A stretch of DNA of 41,073 nucleotides from Candidatus Hydrogenedentota bacterium (GTDB lineage Bacteria; UBA8481; J006). The translations under genes and the position numbers were made by a program. Below are positions 17,126 through 25,878 of this stretch, piece after piece (the first letter of the stretch is position 1; every line of letters begins with the position of its first letter). The notes under the pieces are model-generated. The model worked only from the letters and a program-made list of their open reading frames with translations. It searched no databases and had not been told where the DNA came from. Location of the stretch: NCBI GenBank assembly GCA_003697085.1, contig RFFU01000058.1, forward strand, positions 1 to 41,073, in the 5' to 3' direction.

Positions 17126-18492
17126 CAGTGCGCTCCTCCCGCAAGCCCTAAATCTTCCCTCTCCAACTCGATCGCCTCCTTCATCTCCGTCGTCGCCACC
17201 GGCGGCAAGGTCTTGGAGAAGATCAGAAAGAGGGTGAGGAAGAGGCCGAAACTTCCAATCACGATCATCAAATCCGTCGGTGTCATCTTGATCGTTCCCC
17301 AGGAATAGGGAAGGAAGTCATGCGAAAGGGATGTCGTAATGATTACAAACCGCTCGCACCACATCCCGATGTTCACCAGGATGGAGATAACGAAGAGCCA
17401 GGGAATGCTCGTGCGGATCCTTTTGGACAAGAAGAAGAGAGGTACGATCGCGTTACAGGTGAACATCGTCCAGAAAAAGGCCTTGTAATCCCCCACCGCG
17501 CGATACAGAAAGACGGATTTCTCGAACCCGTTTCCGGAATACCACGCCACGAAAAACTCGGTGATGTAGGAATATCCGACGATCAGCCCGGTGAAAACAA
17601 GCGTCTTGGCGACGTTCTCCAAGTCGACAAGACGAATCAAGTTCTTGTACTTCATCCTCGACCGCAAGGGAATCAAAAGTGTCAGGACCATCGCCAATCC
17701 GGAGTGAATCGCTCCGGCGACGAAATACGGCGCGAAGATCGTCGAGTGCCACCCCGGGATGATCGAGACAGCGAAATCCCACGAGACGACACTGTGTACT
17801 GATATGACCAGCGGCGTCGCCAGCGCGGCGAAGAACATATACGCCTGCTTGTAATACCGCCACTGGTTCTCCGAACCGACCCAGTTCAGAGCAAGAAGGG
17901 CGTAGATGCGGTGCTTGAGCCCGTGGGTTCGATCTCGCAAGGAAGCGATATCGGGGATCAACCCGAGATAAAAGAACATCGTGCTGACGGTAAGATACGT
18001 GTTGACGGCGACGACGTCCCACATCAACGGAGACGTGAAATTCGGCCAGAGTTCCCTTTGGTTCGGAATGGGGAGGATGTAATACATCCGCCAGAGACGT
18101 CCGAGGTGGATGAGCGGAAAGAGGCCGGCGGTCATAATCGCAAAGACGGTCATCGCCTCGGCGGCCCGGTAGATCGAAGTCCGCCACTTCGCGCGGAAGA
18201 GATACAAAATCGCGGAGATCAATGTTCCGGAATGAGCAATACCGACCCAGAAGACGAAGGTCGTGATGTAGAGTGTCCAGCCGGCGGGATTCGTCTTGCT
18301 CGAAAGCCCGATCCCGCGGATGACCTGATCGATCCAGGCTCCCTTGAACATCAACAAAAGACCGACAGTGATCGCCAGCCCCGCAAAATAGAATTTCGTG
18401 GGCCGCCACAGCGACCCCTCCACAGTTCGATCGACCTCATCGAACTCCATCCGCGCCAGTTTTTCCGCGTCCGGATCCCGAATCACGCTCAT
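17125..18492 (-). CDS. actC: Alternative complex III subunit ActC (NrfD family, quinol-binding)
   Basis: This 455-residue membrane protein of the NrfD/PsrC family has about ten hydrophobic spans. It starts with a soluble N-terminal extension (MSVIRDPDAEKLARMEFDEV) typical of ActC. Segments such as FVFWVGIAHSGTLISAILYLF and the HSVVSWDFAVSIIPGWHSTIFAPYF region match the family's quinol-site helices, including conserved H and D. In ACIII this subunit oxidises menaquinol or ubiquinol at the periplasmic side and hands electrons to ActB. The start overlaps actB by four bases. Confidence 0.92.
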   Translation of the reverse strand: MSVIRDPDAEKLARMEFDEVDRTVEGSLWRPTKFYFAGLAITVGLLLMFKGAWIDQVIRGIGLSSKTNPAGWTLYITTFVFWVGIAHSGTLISAILYLFRAKWRTSIYRAAEAMTVFAIMTAGLFPLIHLGRLWRMYYILPIPNQRELWPNFTSPLMWDVVAVNTYLTVSTMFFYLGLIPDIASLRDRTHGLKHRIYALLALNWVGSENQWRYYKQAYMFFAALATPLVISVHSVVSWDFAVSIIPGWHSTIFAPYFVAGAIHSGLAMVLTLLIPLRSRMKYKNLIRLVDLENVAKTLVFTGLIVGYSYITEFFVAWYSGNGFEKSVFLYRAVGDYKAFFWTMFTCNAIVPLFFLSKRIRTSIPWLFVISILVNIGMWCERFVIITTSLSHDFLPYSWGTIKMTPTDLMIVIGSFGLFLTLFLIFSKTLPPVATTEMKEAIELEREDLGLAGGAH

Positions 18493-21227
18493 ACCTCTTC
18501 CTCGAAGTTCCGCCTGCGCTTCAGATAGGTCACGGCCGGCTCGATGCCGAGAAATTCCAGTATCTTGTACGCTCTCCCCTCTTCTTCCGCCTTCCTCTGG
18601 ACCTTTCTCACCCGGGAATTCTCATCCTTCAGATTTCCGAAGACGATCGCTTCCGTCGGACAGGTCTGGGCGCAGGCGGGAATTACTTCCCCGTCGTGGA
18701 TCGGCCTTCGCTCGATGTTCGCATCGATCTCCACCCGCCGGATCCTCTGGATGCAGAAGGTACACTTCTCCATCACACCGACTCCCCGGACGGTGACGTC
18801 CGGATTCAACATCTCCTTCACCGGCGAGGGCTTCGTATAGTCGAACCAGTTGAACCGCCGGACCTTATACGGACAGTTGTTCGCGCAATACCGCGTCCCG
18901 ATGCAACGATTGTAGGTTTGGACGTTGAGCCCCTCGGAACTGTGATGCGTCGCGTACACGGGACAGACCGGCTCGCACGGCGCCTTTGAACATTGCTGGC
19001 ACAACATCGGAAGCGACATCATCCCCCGCTCCGTCTCGTATCGTTGAATCGAAATCCACTGCATCTCGCGACCGTAATTCACCTGCTTTTCTCCCACGAT
19101 GGGAATGTTGTTCTCGATCATGCACGCGGCCACGCAGGCGCTGCATCCCGTGCACCTGTCCAGATCGATCGTCATCCCCCAGCGATAATGAGGATGTTTC
19201 GCCTCATCGTAGAGTTCCAGATTCGGGTCGATCTCGTGCTCGCCTTCTTCCCGCTCACCGACCTCGCGCGCGATCCGCCGCTCGTGCTGGTCCGTGTCTC
19301 CGGCCACCAACGGCAATCGGTCGTCCCTGACCTTCTTTACCGAAACCGGGATCAGCCCCGCCGGGAAGACGGCCGTAGGGACGAGACTCCACGGATTGCT
19401 CGCGCCGGAGCGACCGAGCGCAACTCCGATGACCCGCTCGGCACCGCGAGGCTGAATCTTCGCCTTCAGACGGATCGTCCCGTGATCCGAGGAAATCTCG
19501 AGCCAGTCCCCCTCCGTGACTCCCAGCTCGCCGGCCGCCTTGGGGTGAATCTCCGCCACCGTCCGCCACACGACGAGATTCAAGGGGTCCGGTATTTCCT
19601 GCAAATACGGATTTCCTTCCGCCCGCCCGTCATAGAGAAGCAACGAAGGATAGACGGAAAGATGCAGACCTTCCTTTGATCTTCCCGCCCCGCCTCCGCC
19701 CGAAAACGCATCCCAACGAGGCTTCACCTCGGGCCGCGTTACGCCGCGCGGCGAAGATTCTTTCACTCCAAGACGGAGGTCTCCGCGATCCATACGCGTT
19801 TTGACCCGACCCAGAGGATCGAATGTCTTCCCCGCCAAGCCGGCAAGGAGGACGGGCAACGGCCTCGTATCGAAAAGCGGTTCCCTCGTGGGTTGTACGA
19901 CCGAGAGAAGACCCGGTCGCGGTTCATAGAGCCCCCACGTCTCGAACGGTGTATCCGCGGGCAGAACGTACGTTGCTGCGGCGGTCGTCGCATTCGGATG
20001 GGAATCAAAAGAAACAATCGTTTTGATCTTCGAAAAGGCCTTCGCCAGCCGCGGCACGGAGAATGGATCGGCTCCGTGACACAAAAGCAAGCCGTATTCT
20101 CCGCGTTCGGCCCGCGCGGCAACATCCTCCAATTCCTCGGCCGAGGCCAACGCCGCCACGGCGTGCGGCCCGCGGTAGCGGCTCATCGATCCGAGATATT
20201 CGTTGATCAGAAACACGACAGCGGCCAGTTCCGCCGATCCGGAAAGAGCCGCGCCGGGGAAGACGAAGGGGGAAGAGGCTTTGAGAAGGGCACGAGCGAT
20301 CTGCCGAAGGATCGCGGCGGAGAGTCCGCTCTCCCGAGCGGCTTCCTCCAGCGAAAGGCCCCAGGAACCGGCAGAGCGCCCCTTGGCCTCGGCGACGAGG
20401 GAGAGCACAGCGCGAGCGGCCGCTAATTCTCCCCCCGGTTCCGCAACGAAAGCCTGGTCCGAAGTATCCGCGGTGAGCGAACTTCGGGATGCGATCGTCA
20501 CCGCCGATCCGCCTCGCTCCCGAAGCGCTCCAAAAACCCGACCGTACTCCACCGGCGATAAAAAGGTTTCGAAGATTTCGGCGCCGAAGTTCAGGATGAA
20601 ATCCACCCCTTCAAGATCAAAGGCGGGCACCTCCCGACGACCCGTAACTCGGAAGAAGCCTTCCTTGACCGTTTCATAGTTCACGGGTTCTCCCATCACG
20701 TGTCGGCCGGGGATCTCCTTGAAAAGACTCTCGGCTGCTTCCCGAACCAGGAGATCCTCCAGACCCGTAAAGAGCAACACGCGTTTCCCCTCTGAACTCA
20801 CGTCCGTCAGGGTCTCGTGAACCGAACGTAAGGCCTGTTGCCATCCGATCGGCGCCCCCCGTTTCAGCGGACCTCGAAATCGCTTATCGTCGTAGAGTCG
20901 GTAAAGTCCGGCCTGACCGCGGGCGCAAAGCGATCCTCGATTCACGGGATGGTCAGGGTTTCCCTCGATCTTCACGGGGCGGTTCTCCCGAACCCGCAAC
21001 AGTGTTCCGCACCCGGCGGGACATTCCCGACAGGTGGAGGAATAAAAGGTCGCGACTCCCGGCGTATCCTCCGGCTCGTTCACGTAAGAGAATATCTTTG
21101 GGCGGCTCCGCCCGCAGCCGCCCGCGGCGATACCGGAGAGAACGGCGGCAGCCTTGAGGAAATGGCGTCGCGATACCGCGCGACATCGCATAGCCTCTTC
21201 GTGCTGTCTTCTAAATTTCTTCTTCAC
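18489..21227 (-). CDS. actB: Alternative complex III subunit ActB (molybdopterin-oxidoreductase-like plus Fe-S domain)
   Basis: This 912-residue fusion has a Tat signal (SRRHFLK, residues 19-25) with a cysteine at 38 that could be lipid-modified. A MopB-like domain with CRECPAGC and a later C101 follows. The C-terminal domain from about 690 carries the iron-sulfur cysteine sets: near 692-702, 743-755, 775-785, 822-825 and 852-856, consistent with three [4Fe-4S] and one [3Fe-4S] cluster. In ACIII the MopB part carries no molybdenum cofactor and the Fe-S part relays electrons from ActC to ActA. GTG 21227 has AGGAG 12 bases upstream; ATG 21191 is an alternative that still keeps the Tat motif. 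ctaB ends 45 bases before it. Confidence 0.93.
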   Translation of the reverse strand: MKKKFRRQHEEAMRCRAVSRRHFLKAAAVLSGIAAGGCGRSRPKIFSYVNEPEDTPGVATFYSSTCRECPAGCGTLLRVRENRPVKIEGNPDHPVNRGSLCARGQAGLYRLYDDKRFRGPLKRGAPIGWQQALRSVHETLTDVSSEGKRVLLFTGLEDLLVREAAESLFKEIPGRHVMGEPVNYETVKEGFFRVTGRREVPAFDLEGVDFILNFGAEIFETFLSPVEYGRVFGALRERGGSAVTIASRSSLTADTSDQAFVAEPGGELAAARAVLSLVAEAKGRSAGSWGLSLEEAARESGLSAAILRQIARALLKASSPFVFPGAALSGSAELAAVVFLINEYLGSMSRYRGPHAVAALASAEELEDVAARAERGEYGLLLCHGADPFSVPRLAKAFSKIKTIVSFDSHPNATTAAATYVLPADTPFETWGLYEPRPGLLSVVQPTREPLFDTRPLPVLLAGLAGKTFDPLGRVKTRMDRGDLRLGVKESSPRGVTRPEVKPRWDAFSGGGGAGRSKEGLHLSVYPSLLLYDGRAEGNPYLQEIPDPLNLVVWRTVAEIHPKAAGELGVTEGDWLEISSDHGTIRLKAKIQPRGAERVIGVALGRSGASNPWSLVPTAVFPAGLIPVSVKKVRDDRLPLVAGDTDQHERRIAREVGEREEGEHEIDPNLELYDEAKHPHYRWGMTIDLDRCTGCSACVAACMIENNIPIVGEKQVNYGREMQWISIQRYETERGMMSLPMLCQQCSKAPCEPVCPVYATHHSSEGLNVQTYNRCIGTRYCANNCPYKVRRFNWFDYTKPSPVKEMLNPDVTVRGVGVMEKCTFCIQRIRRVEIDANIERRPIHDGEVIPACAQTCPTEAIVFGNLKDENSRVRKVQRKAEEEGRAYKILEFLGIEPAVTYLKRRRNFEEEV

Positions 21228-21272
21228 GATACGTAACAGCTCCTGTTTATGATGACCCGCGCCGGAAAGACG

Positions 21273-22181
21273 CTAGGCGGCGGTCCCATCCAGAAGCAAC
21301 AGCATCCAGAAGACCGCCATATGAAAAAGCGAATAGAGGAAGAGGTTTATAACACGCCCTCGCCGCAAGTAAAGGACGAAATACTCCATTAAAATCATTC
21401 CGCCTCCGACAAGAATCATCCCTGCGAAGAAGAGCTTCCCCGCGCCTCCGAGGAATGCCGGAAGGAGACCGGCGAAAAAGAGACAGGTAACAAAGACCGC
21501 GCGACGAACCCTGTGAGACCGTGGAGAATCGGTGAGCGGCCGGACGGGGAGACCGACGCGGACATAATCCTGGCGAAAATGCTGCGCCATGGCCCAAAAA
21601 TGCGGCCCCTGCCAGAAAAAGACGAATAGGAAAAGCGCCGAAGGAAAGGTCCAACCTTCCCCTCCTCCCACCAACCACCCCAGAACAGGAGGAAGAGCCC
21701 CCGCCAGGCTCCCGACCTCGTTCGCCCAAGGCACACGTCGCTTCAAAAAGGGCGTATAGATTCCGACATAGATGAGCACGGCGGCTGAATTCAAGAAGAC
21801 CGTCACGGGTTTTCCGAAACCCGCCACAAGGGCCGTGCCGAAGAGCGTCAGAACCCCGCCCCAGACCCACGCGGCTTCTCGATCCACGGCCCCCGTTACC
21901 AAGGGTCTTTTCTGAGTCCGCTTCATCCGACGATCGATATCGCAATCGAAACAGTTGTTCAGGGTCGTGCTTCCCATCACGGTCAGCCCGATACCGATAA
22001 GGACGATCACCTGCGAGACGGACAACTCACCGCCGGAGGCCAACAAGGCCGAGGCGAGAAGCACGGCCGCGCCCATCGCGCTGATCCTGGGCTTTGTTAA
22101 CATCAGCAGCGCTTTGATCCTTTCGGACACTCCCGAAAGCCGGGTGGACAATCCTTCCTCGGAACAACTCACGCCATCCAT
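21273..22181 (-). CDS. ctaB: Protoheme IX farnesyltransferase (heme O synthase)
   Basis: This 302-residue UbiA-family membrane enzyme attaches a farnesyl group to heme B, the first step towards heme A for the caa3 oxidase. It shows the first aspartate motif NNCFDCDIDRRMKRTQKRP (N75, D79, D83) and a second conserved loop, RQDYVRVGLPV, near the middle, with about nine membrane helices. The first about 20 residues are polar, as in other CtaB proteins. It precedes actB by 45 bases and is plausibly the first gene of the respiratory operon. No heme A synthase (CtaA) is in the window. A 143-base gap with no obvious gene separates it from the aconitase-like gene upstream. Confidence 0.93.
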   Translation of the reverse strand: MDGVSCSEEGLSTRLSGVSERIKALLMLTKPRISAMGAAVLLASALLASGGELSVSQVIVLIGIGLTVMGSTTLNNCFDCDIDRRMKRTQKRPLVTGAVDREAAWVWGGVLTLFGTALVAGFGKPVTVFLNSAAVLIYVGIYTPFLKRRVPWANEVGSLAGALPPVLGWLVGGGEGWTFPSALFLFVFFWQGPHFWAMAQHFRQDYVRVGLPVRPLTDSPRSHRVRRAVFVTCLFFAGLLPAFLGGAGKLFFAGMILVGGGMILMEYFVLYLRRGRVINLFLYSLFHMAVFWMLLLLDGTAA

Positions 22182-22324
22182 TTTTCAACACTCCTCCGCA
22201 CGTGAAGAATAATCCGTATTTCTCCGTATTTCGCCTTCGCATCTCTTCTCCATTTCTCCTTTACTCCTTCTCCGCTTTCTTCGTTTTCCAGAAATCAGAT
22301 TTTCATCGCGACTTGCTTTTTTTG

Positions 22325-24460
22325 TTATCGTTTCCTCGAACGTTTCTTCGTGACAATTATTGTCTTTTTCTTCCGCGGGTTCTTTTTTCCTTCCTTCGGT
22401 TTCTCCGCGGCTTTCGAAATTTTCGGCTTTCGGCTCTTCCCCATTGCTTTTTTCCCTTTGGCTTCCCTCTTTCGTGTTTTCCCCGTCTTCTCCTTGCCCG
22501 CGCTGAAGGCGCGGACGTAATTGAGATACCCTCCGGCCAGAAGAATCTCGATCTCCCTTCCTTTCACCTCGGGAATGGTCTCGATCCTTTTGCCCATGTT
22601 GCTGATCAGAACGATCCTCTCTCCCTCACGCAGGCGATCCCGAACGAAGATTCCCTCCAGCGTTTCCCCCCGGCGCAGAATTTCGTAGTCCTCGGGCCGG
22701 GCCAGCCGCAACGGAAGAACGCCCGAGTGAACGAGATTCTTCCTGTGGAAACGGCCGAAGGATTTCGCCACGACGGCGACGACTCCCAACATCCTCGTGG
22801 CTAACGCGGCATGCTCGCGCGGCGCTCCCAATCCGTAGTTCTCCCCCGCCAAAATAATCCCGCCTCCGCGTTCCTTCGCCCGCCGAACAAAGAAGGGATC
22901 CGCATCGGAAAGAACACGGTTTGCCAATTCCGGAAGATTGGATCGGAGGCGCAAGGTTTCGAAGCCTCCGGGAAGTATCTGATCCGTCGTGACACGATCA
23001 CCCAACCGCGTAAGAATCTCCCCCGCGATTCGATCCGGATACGCTTCGAAATCCGGAAGCCCTCGAATATTCGGTCCTTCCTGGACCGGCTCTTCTTCTC
23101 TCTTGCGGCCGTGGTGAACCGGCTCGCAGCGAAGCGGGTCGATCGCAGGAAAGCGGTTGGGAAGATGCGCGGAACCGATCCGAACCCGCATTCTTCCGGG
23201 ATCGACGAGTTCTCCGGCCAAAGCGGAGAGAGAGGCGGTCAACGGCGAGGCCAGATAGGTTCTCGAATCGGGATTCCCACTCCGGCGCTCGGTGTTACGC
23301 GAGAACGTCCTCAGCGAATGGCTTGCGGTGGCGGGGACAAGGCCGAGTCCGATGGAGGGACCGCAGCCGGGTTCGAGAAAACGCACGCCGGCGTTGAAGA
23401 GCGGAGCGCAGAGGCCGCTTTGGATCGCCGCAGCCAAAACCGCCCGGGATGCCGGAACGTACACAACCTCCACATGTTCCGGAACCTTTTTTCCACGCAG
23501 AAGAGCCGAAATCGATGCCAGATCTTGATAACCTCCACAAGCACCGCCTCCCAAACAGACCTGATCGACGCGTGTTCCCGCCACATCGCGCACGGGAACG
23601 ACGTGATCAGGCGAATGCGGACAGGCCACGAGCGGCTCGACCTTCGAGAGATCGATGCGGATGGTGTCGTCATAGGAGGCATTCTTATCCGGCTTGATCG
23701 ACCGAAAATCGCGGGAACGCCCCCAGCGCTTCAGGAAAGCGCTCACACGCTCGTCGGCCGGAAAAAGAACCGCCAAAACCTCCGATTCCGCCAGTATCTG
23801 ACCAACAGTGAACCGTTCCGTGACGGTCAGAGCAGCGGCTCCCTTTCCTCGAAATTCGAGGATTCTTCCTTCACCGCCTCGGACGGTCAACAGTCGCAGA
23901 AGGTGAAGGCCGAGGTCGAAGGCGGAGACGCCGGTCCGGAAGCGACCACTCAGCTCCACGGCGACGACCTGCGGTCGTTCGAGGAAATACGGCATTCCGG
24001 CGACCGCGGCAGCGACATCGATCGAGCCTCCACTGAGGGAAAGCGCGCCGACGGCACCGCAAGCCGCCGCATAACTGTCCGCTCCCACGATCACCGCCCC
24101 CGGGCGCGCGCACCGTTCGAGGTGAACGCGTGAAGCAATTCCGCTGCCGGCCTTATATACGGTGATCCCCCGTCCCCGGAGAAAGGTTCTTAAGTAACGA
24201 TGGTCGTCCGAGGTCTCGAAACTCGCCTGAACAATGTTGTGGTCGATGTAACAAACGGCGGTATCCAAGGCGGACCACGAGACACCCATACTCTCGATCT
24301 GGCGGCAGGCGACGGTTCCGGTCGCATCGTGAAGAAATGCTTGATCGACGCGGAGCCCGATCTCCCCCGCGTCCCCCTCCGAGGCTTCGCGCTTATGCAT
24401 CTCGAGAATCTTATCTGCAAGAGTCCTCCCGCCCTGTCTCCACCCCTCTTGTCTTGCCAT
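22325..24460 (-). CDS. Aconitase-family protein lacking Fe-S and catalytic residues, with Lys/Arg-rich tail
   Basis: This 711-residue protein has the full two-part aconitase layout, from TLADKILEMHK through YIDHN (71-75), YLASP (402-406) and a C-terminal swivel domain (about 490-650). Several hallmark residues are changed: the GTDSHT site reads GADSYA (126-131, H to Y), the SCTN cluster cysteine site reads GGAC (305-308), GCGPC reads GCGPS (365-369), and the GSSREHAAL serine pair reads GAPREHAAL (545-553). Only one of three cluster cysteines remains, so it probably cannot hold the catalytic [4Fe-4S] cluster; E. coli YbhJ is a known cluster-less relative. From about residue 655 the tail is a run of lysine and arginine. 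ATG 24460 follows a strong purine-rich GGAGGAAGAGG site. It lies 29 bases after the GAF gene. Confidence 0.85.
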   Translation of the reverse strand: MARQEGWRQGGRTLADKILEMHKREASEGDAGEIGLRVDQAFLHDATGTVACRQIESMGVSWSALDTAVCYIDHNIVQASFETSDDHRYLRTFLRGRGITVYKAGSGIASRVHLERCARPGAVIVGADSYAAACGAVGALSLSGGSIDVAAAVAGMPYFLERPQVVAVELSGRFRTGVSAFDLGLHLLRLLTVRGGEGRILEFRGKGAAALTVTERFTVGQILAESEVLAVLFPADERVSAFLKRWGRSRDFRSIKPDKNASYDDTIRIDLSKVEPLVACPHSPDHVVPVRDVAGTRVDQVCLGGGACGGYQDLASISALLRGKKVPEHVEVVYVPASRAVLAAAIQSGLCAPLFNAGVRFLEPGCGPSIGLGLVPATASHSLRTFSRNTERRSGNPDSRTYLASPLTASLSALAGELVDPGRMRVRIGSAHLPNRFPAIDPLRCEPVHHGRKREEEPVQEGPNIRGLPDFEAYPDRIAGEILTRLGDRVTTDQILPGGFETLRLRSNLPELANRVLSDADPFFVRRAKERGGGIILAGENYGLGAPREHAALATRMLGVVAVVAKSFGRFHRKNLVHSGVLPLRLARPEDYEILRRGETLEGIFVRDRLREGERIVLISNMGKRIETIPEVKGREIEILLAGGYLNYVRAFSAGKEKTGKTRKREAKGKKAMGKSRKPKISKAAEKPKEGKKNPRKKKTIIVTKKRSRKR

Positions 24461-24489
24461 ACCCTCTTCCTCCTCCTCCTCTTCCTCTC

Positions 24490-25830
24490 TCAGGCCCGTT
24501 GATTCGCCGCGGTGAGGTGATGGTAAATCGCCGCGGTTTCCATCGCGTTCGCCAGAATTCCGGAAAAGATGCGCAGGAGCATCTGGTCCTTCTTGATGAA
24601 CGGCCGCCCGGAAAGTTTGTTGCGAACGAGAATGACTCCGATCGTCCGGCCCTGGGTCACGAGCGCCGACACCAGAGCGGAACCGGGGCGCGGCGTATCG
24701 ATCGTTGCGGTGGTTCCAAACTCCGCCACCATTCCGATATCCCCCTTCCCGACCGGAACCCGAATCCGCGCCATCTCCTCCTGATCCATGAATCCGTTTT
24801 CGTCATGGCCGATTCTTCCCACAAGTTCATTCGTGGCGACATCGAGAATGAAGATGGAAGCATCCCGAACGTTCATCACCTGAAGACAGGAATGAATGGC
24901 GACCTCGAGAACTTCGTTGTAATCGAGCGTGGCGGTGACCTTGCGCGCGAAATCCAGAAGGCCGAGAAACTCCGTCGGCGTGATCGGATGATCCTCCTCC
25001 TTCCTGGCATAGACAGCCTCGAGTTTCTTCAACTGCTCCTGATGCTCGCGTTTCATCGAGGTCACCAGCGCATCGACCTCCTCCTGGAACCGCATATCGA
25101 TGGAACCGGTAATCAAGAGCGCGGCGACTCCGGAAGCGATCAAAAGAAGAACGGCGGCCGTGTAGGAAATGACGCGGATCCGTGTCAGCATAGCCGTCGT
25201 CCGATCCACGATTCCTACTCGGACCCCTCCGAAACTCACGCGGCGGCGCGCAATCGGCACGGCGACATCCAAGATGTCCTCGCGCTTCACCTTGAAACGA
25301 AGACGGGACTTTCTCGCAACCGCCGGCAGATACCCTGGAGGCAACGCCTCCGCCGCCGTAACCTCCGTCTTCCCTCCACCCAACGCCGCCGCCTCATGTT
25401 CCCCCAGTGTCGAAAGGTCCGCTATGGCATTGGCATCCGAGGTGTCGACGGTTATCTTCTGAGCGCTACGCAGTCTTTGCAACACGGTCTTCCAGGTCCC
25501 CTCTCCCCACGCCGCGGTGTGGCTCTGGACGAGCATCTTCCCGTCGGCGTCCTCGAAGATAACGTACCGGACCCCGCTCCCTTCCATCTCCAGGACGATC
25601 TGCTCCATCATCGAATTCAACGCCGCCAGATCGTTCGTGATGATCGCCTTCTGGTTGGAGACGGCCAAGAGCATCGGGAAGATGTCCAACCGTTCGCGCG
25701 ACTCCTCCTCGATCCTGGGAATCAGGTAGGTCTCCTCCATAACGATCATGGTCCCCAGCCCCAAGACAACCACGAGCGCGGTGAGGACGAGAACCTTGAG
25801 ACGGGACGATGACTTCAGGCGTTCCGGCAT
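24490..25830 (-). CDS. Membrane-anchored sensor with C-terminal GAF domain
   Basis: This 446-residue protein has two membrane helices (about 12-31 and 221-242) bracketing a periplasmic sensing region of about 190 residues. A short charged coiled coil (about 248-278) is followed by a GAF domain (about 300-440), with motifs such as DASIFILDVATNELVG and VSALVTQGRTIGVILVRNKL. There is no histidine kinase, GGDEF, EAL or DNA-binding output domain, so any signal would pass by protein contact. ATG 25830 is preceded by GAGAGG. It starts 48 bases after the secretin stop and ends 29 bases before the aconitase-like gene, so it probably belongs to the pilus operon. The ligand is unknown. Confidence 0.8.
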   Translation of the reverse strand: MPERLKSSSRLKVLVLTALVVVLGLGTMIVMEETYLIPRIEEESRERLDIFPMLLAVSNQKAIITNDLAALNSMMEQIVLEMEGSGVRYVIFEDADGKMLVQSHTAAWGEGTWKTVLQRLRSAQKITVDTSDANAIADLSTLGEHEAAALGGGKTEVTAAEALPPGYLPAVARKSRLRFKVKREDILDVAVPIARRRVSFGGVRVGIVDRTTAMLTRIRVISYTAAVLLLIASGVAALLITGSIDMRFQEEVDALVTSMKREHQEQLKKLEAVYARKEEDHPITPTEFLGLLDFARKVTATLDYNEVLEVAIHSCLQVMNVRDASIFILDVATNELVGRIGHDENGFMDQEEMARIRVPVGKGDIGMVAEFGTTATIDTPRPGSALVSALVTQGRTIGVILVRNKLSGRPFIKKDQMLLRIFSGILANAMETAAIYHHLTAANQRA

Positions 25831-25878
25831 ACGGCCCCTCTCATCCGCGTTCCCGCCTCCGCATCACCGTGGAGACGC

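Noticed and set aside
18489-21227. Formate dehydrogenase or polysulfide reductase for the MopB/Fe-S protein
   Set aside because: The single-chain MopB plus Fe-S fusion followed by actC, actD and actF and next to a caa3 oxidase is specific to alternative complex III.
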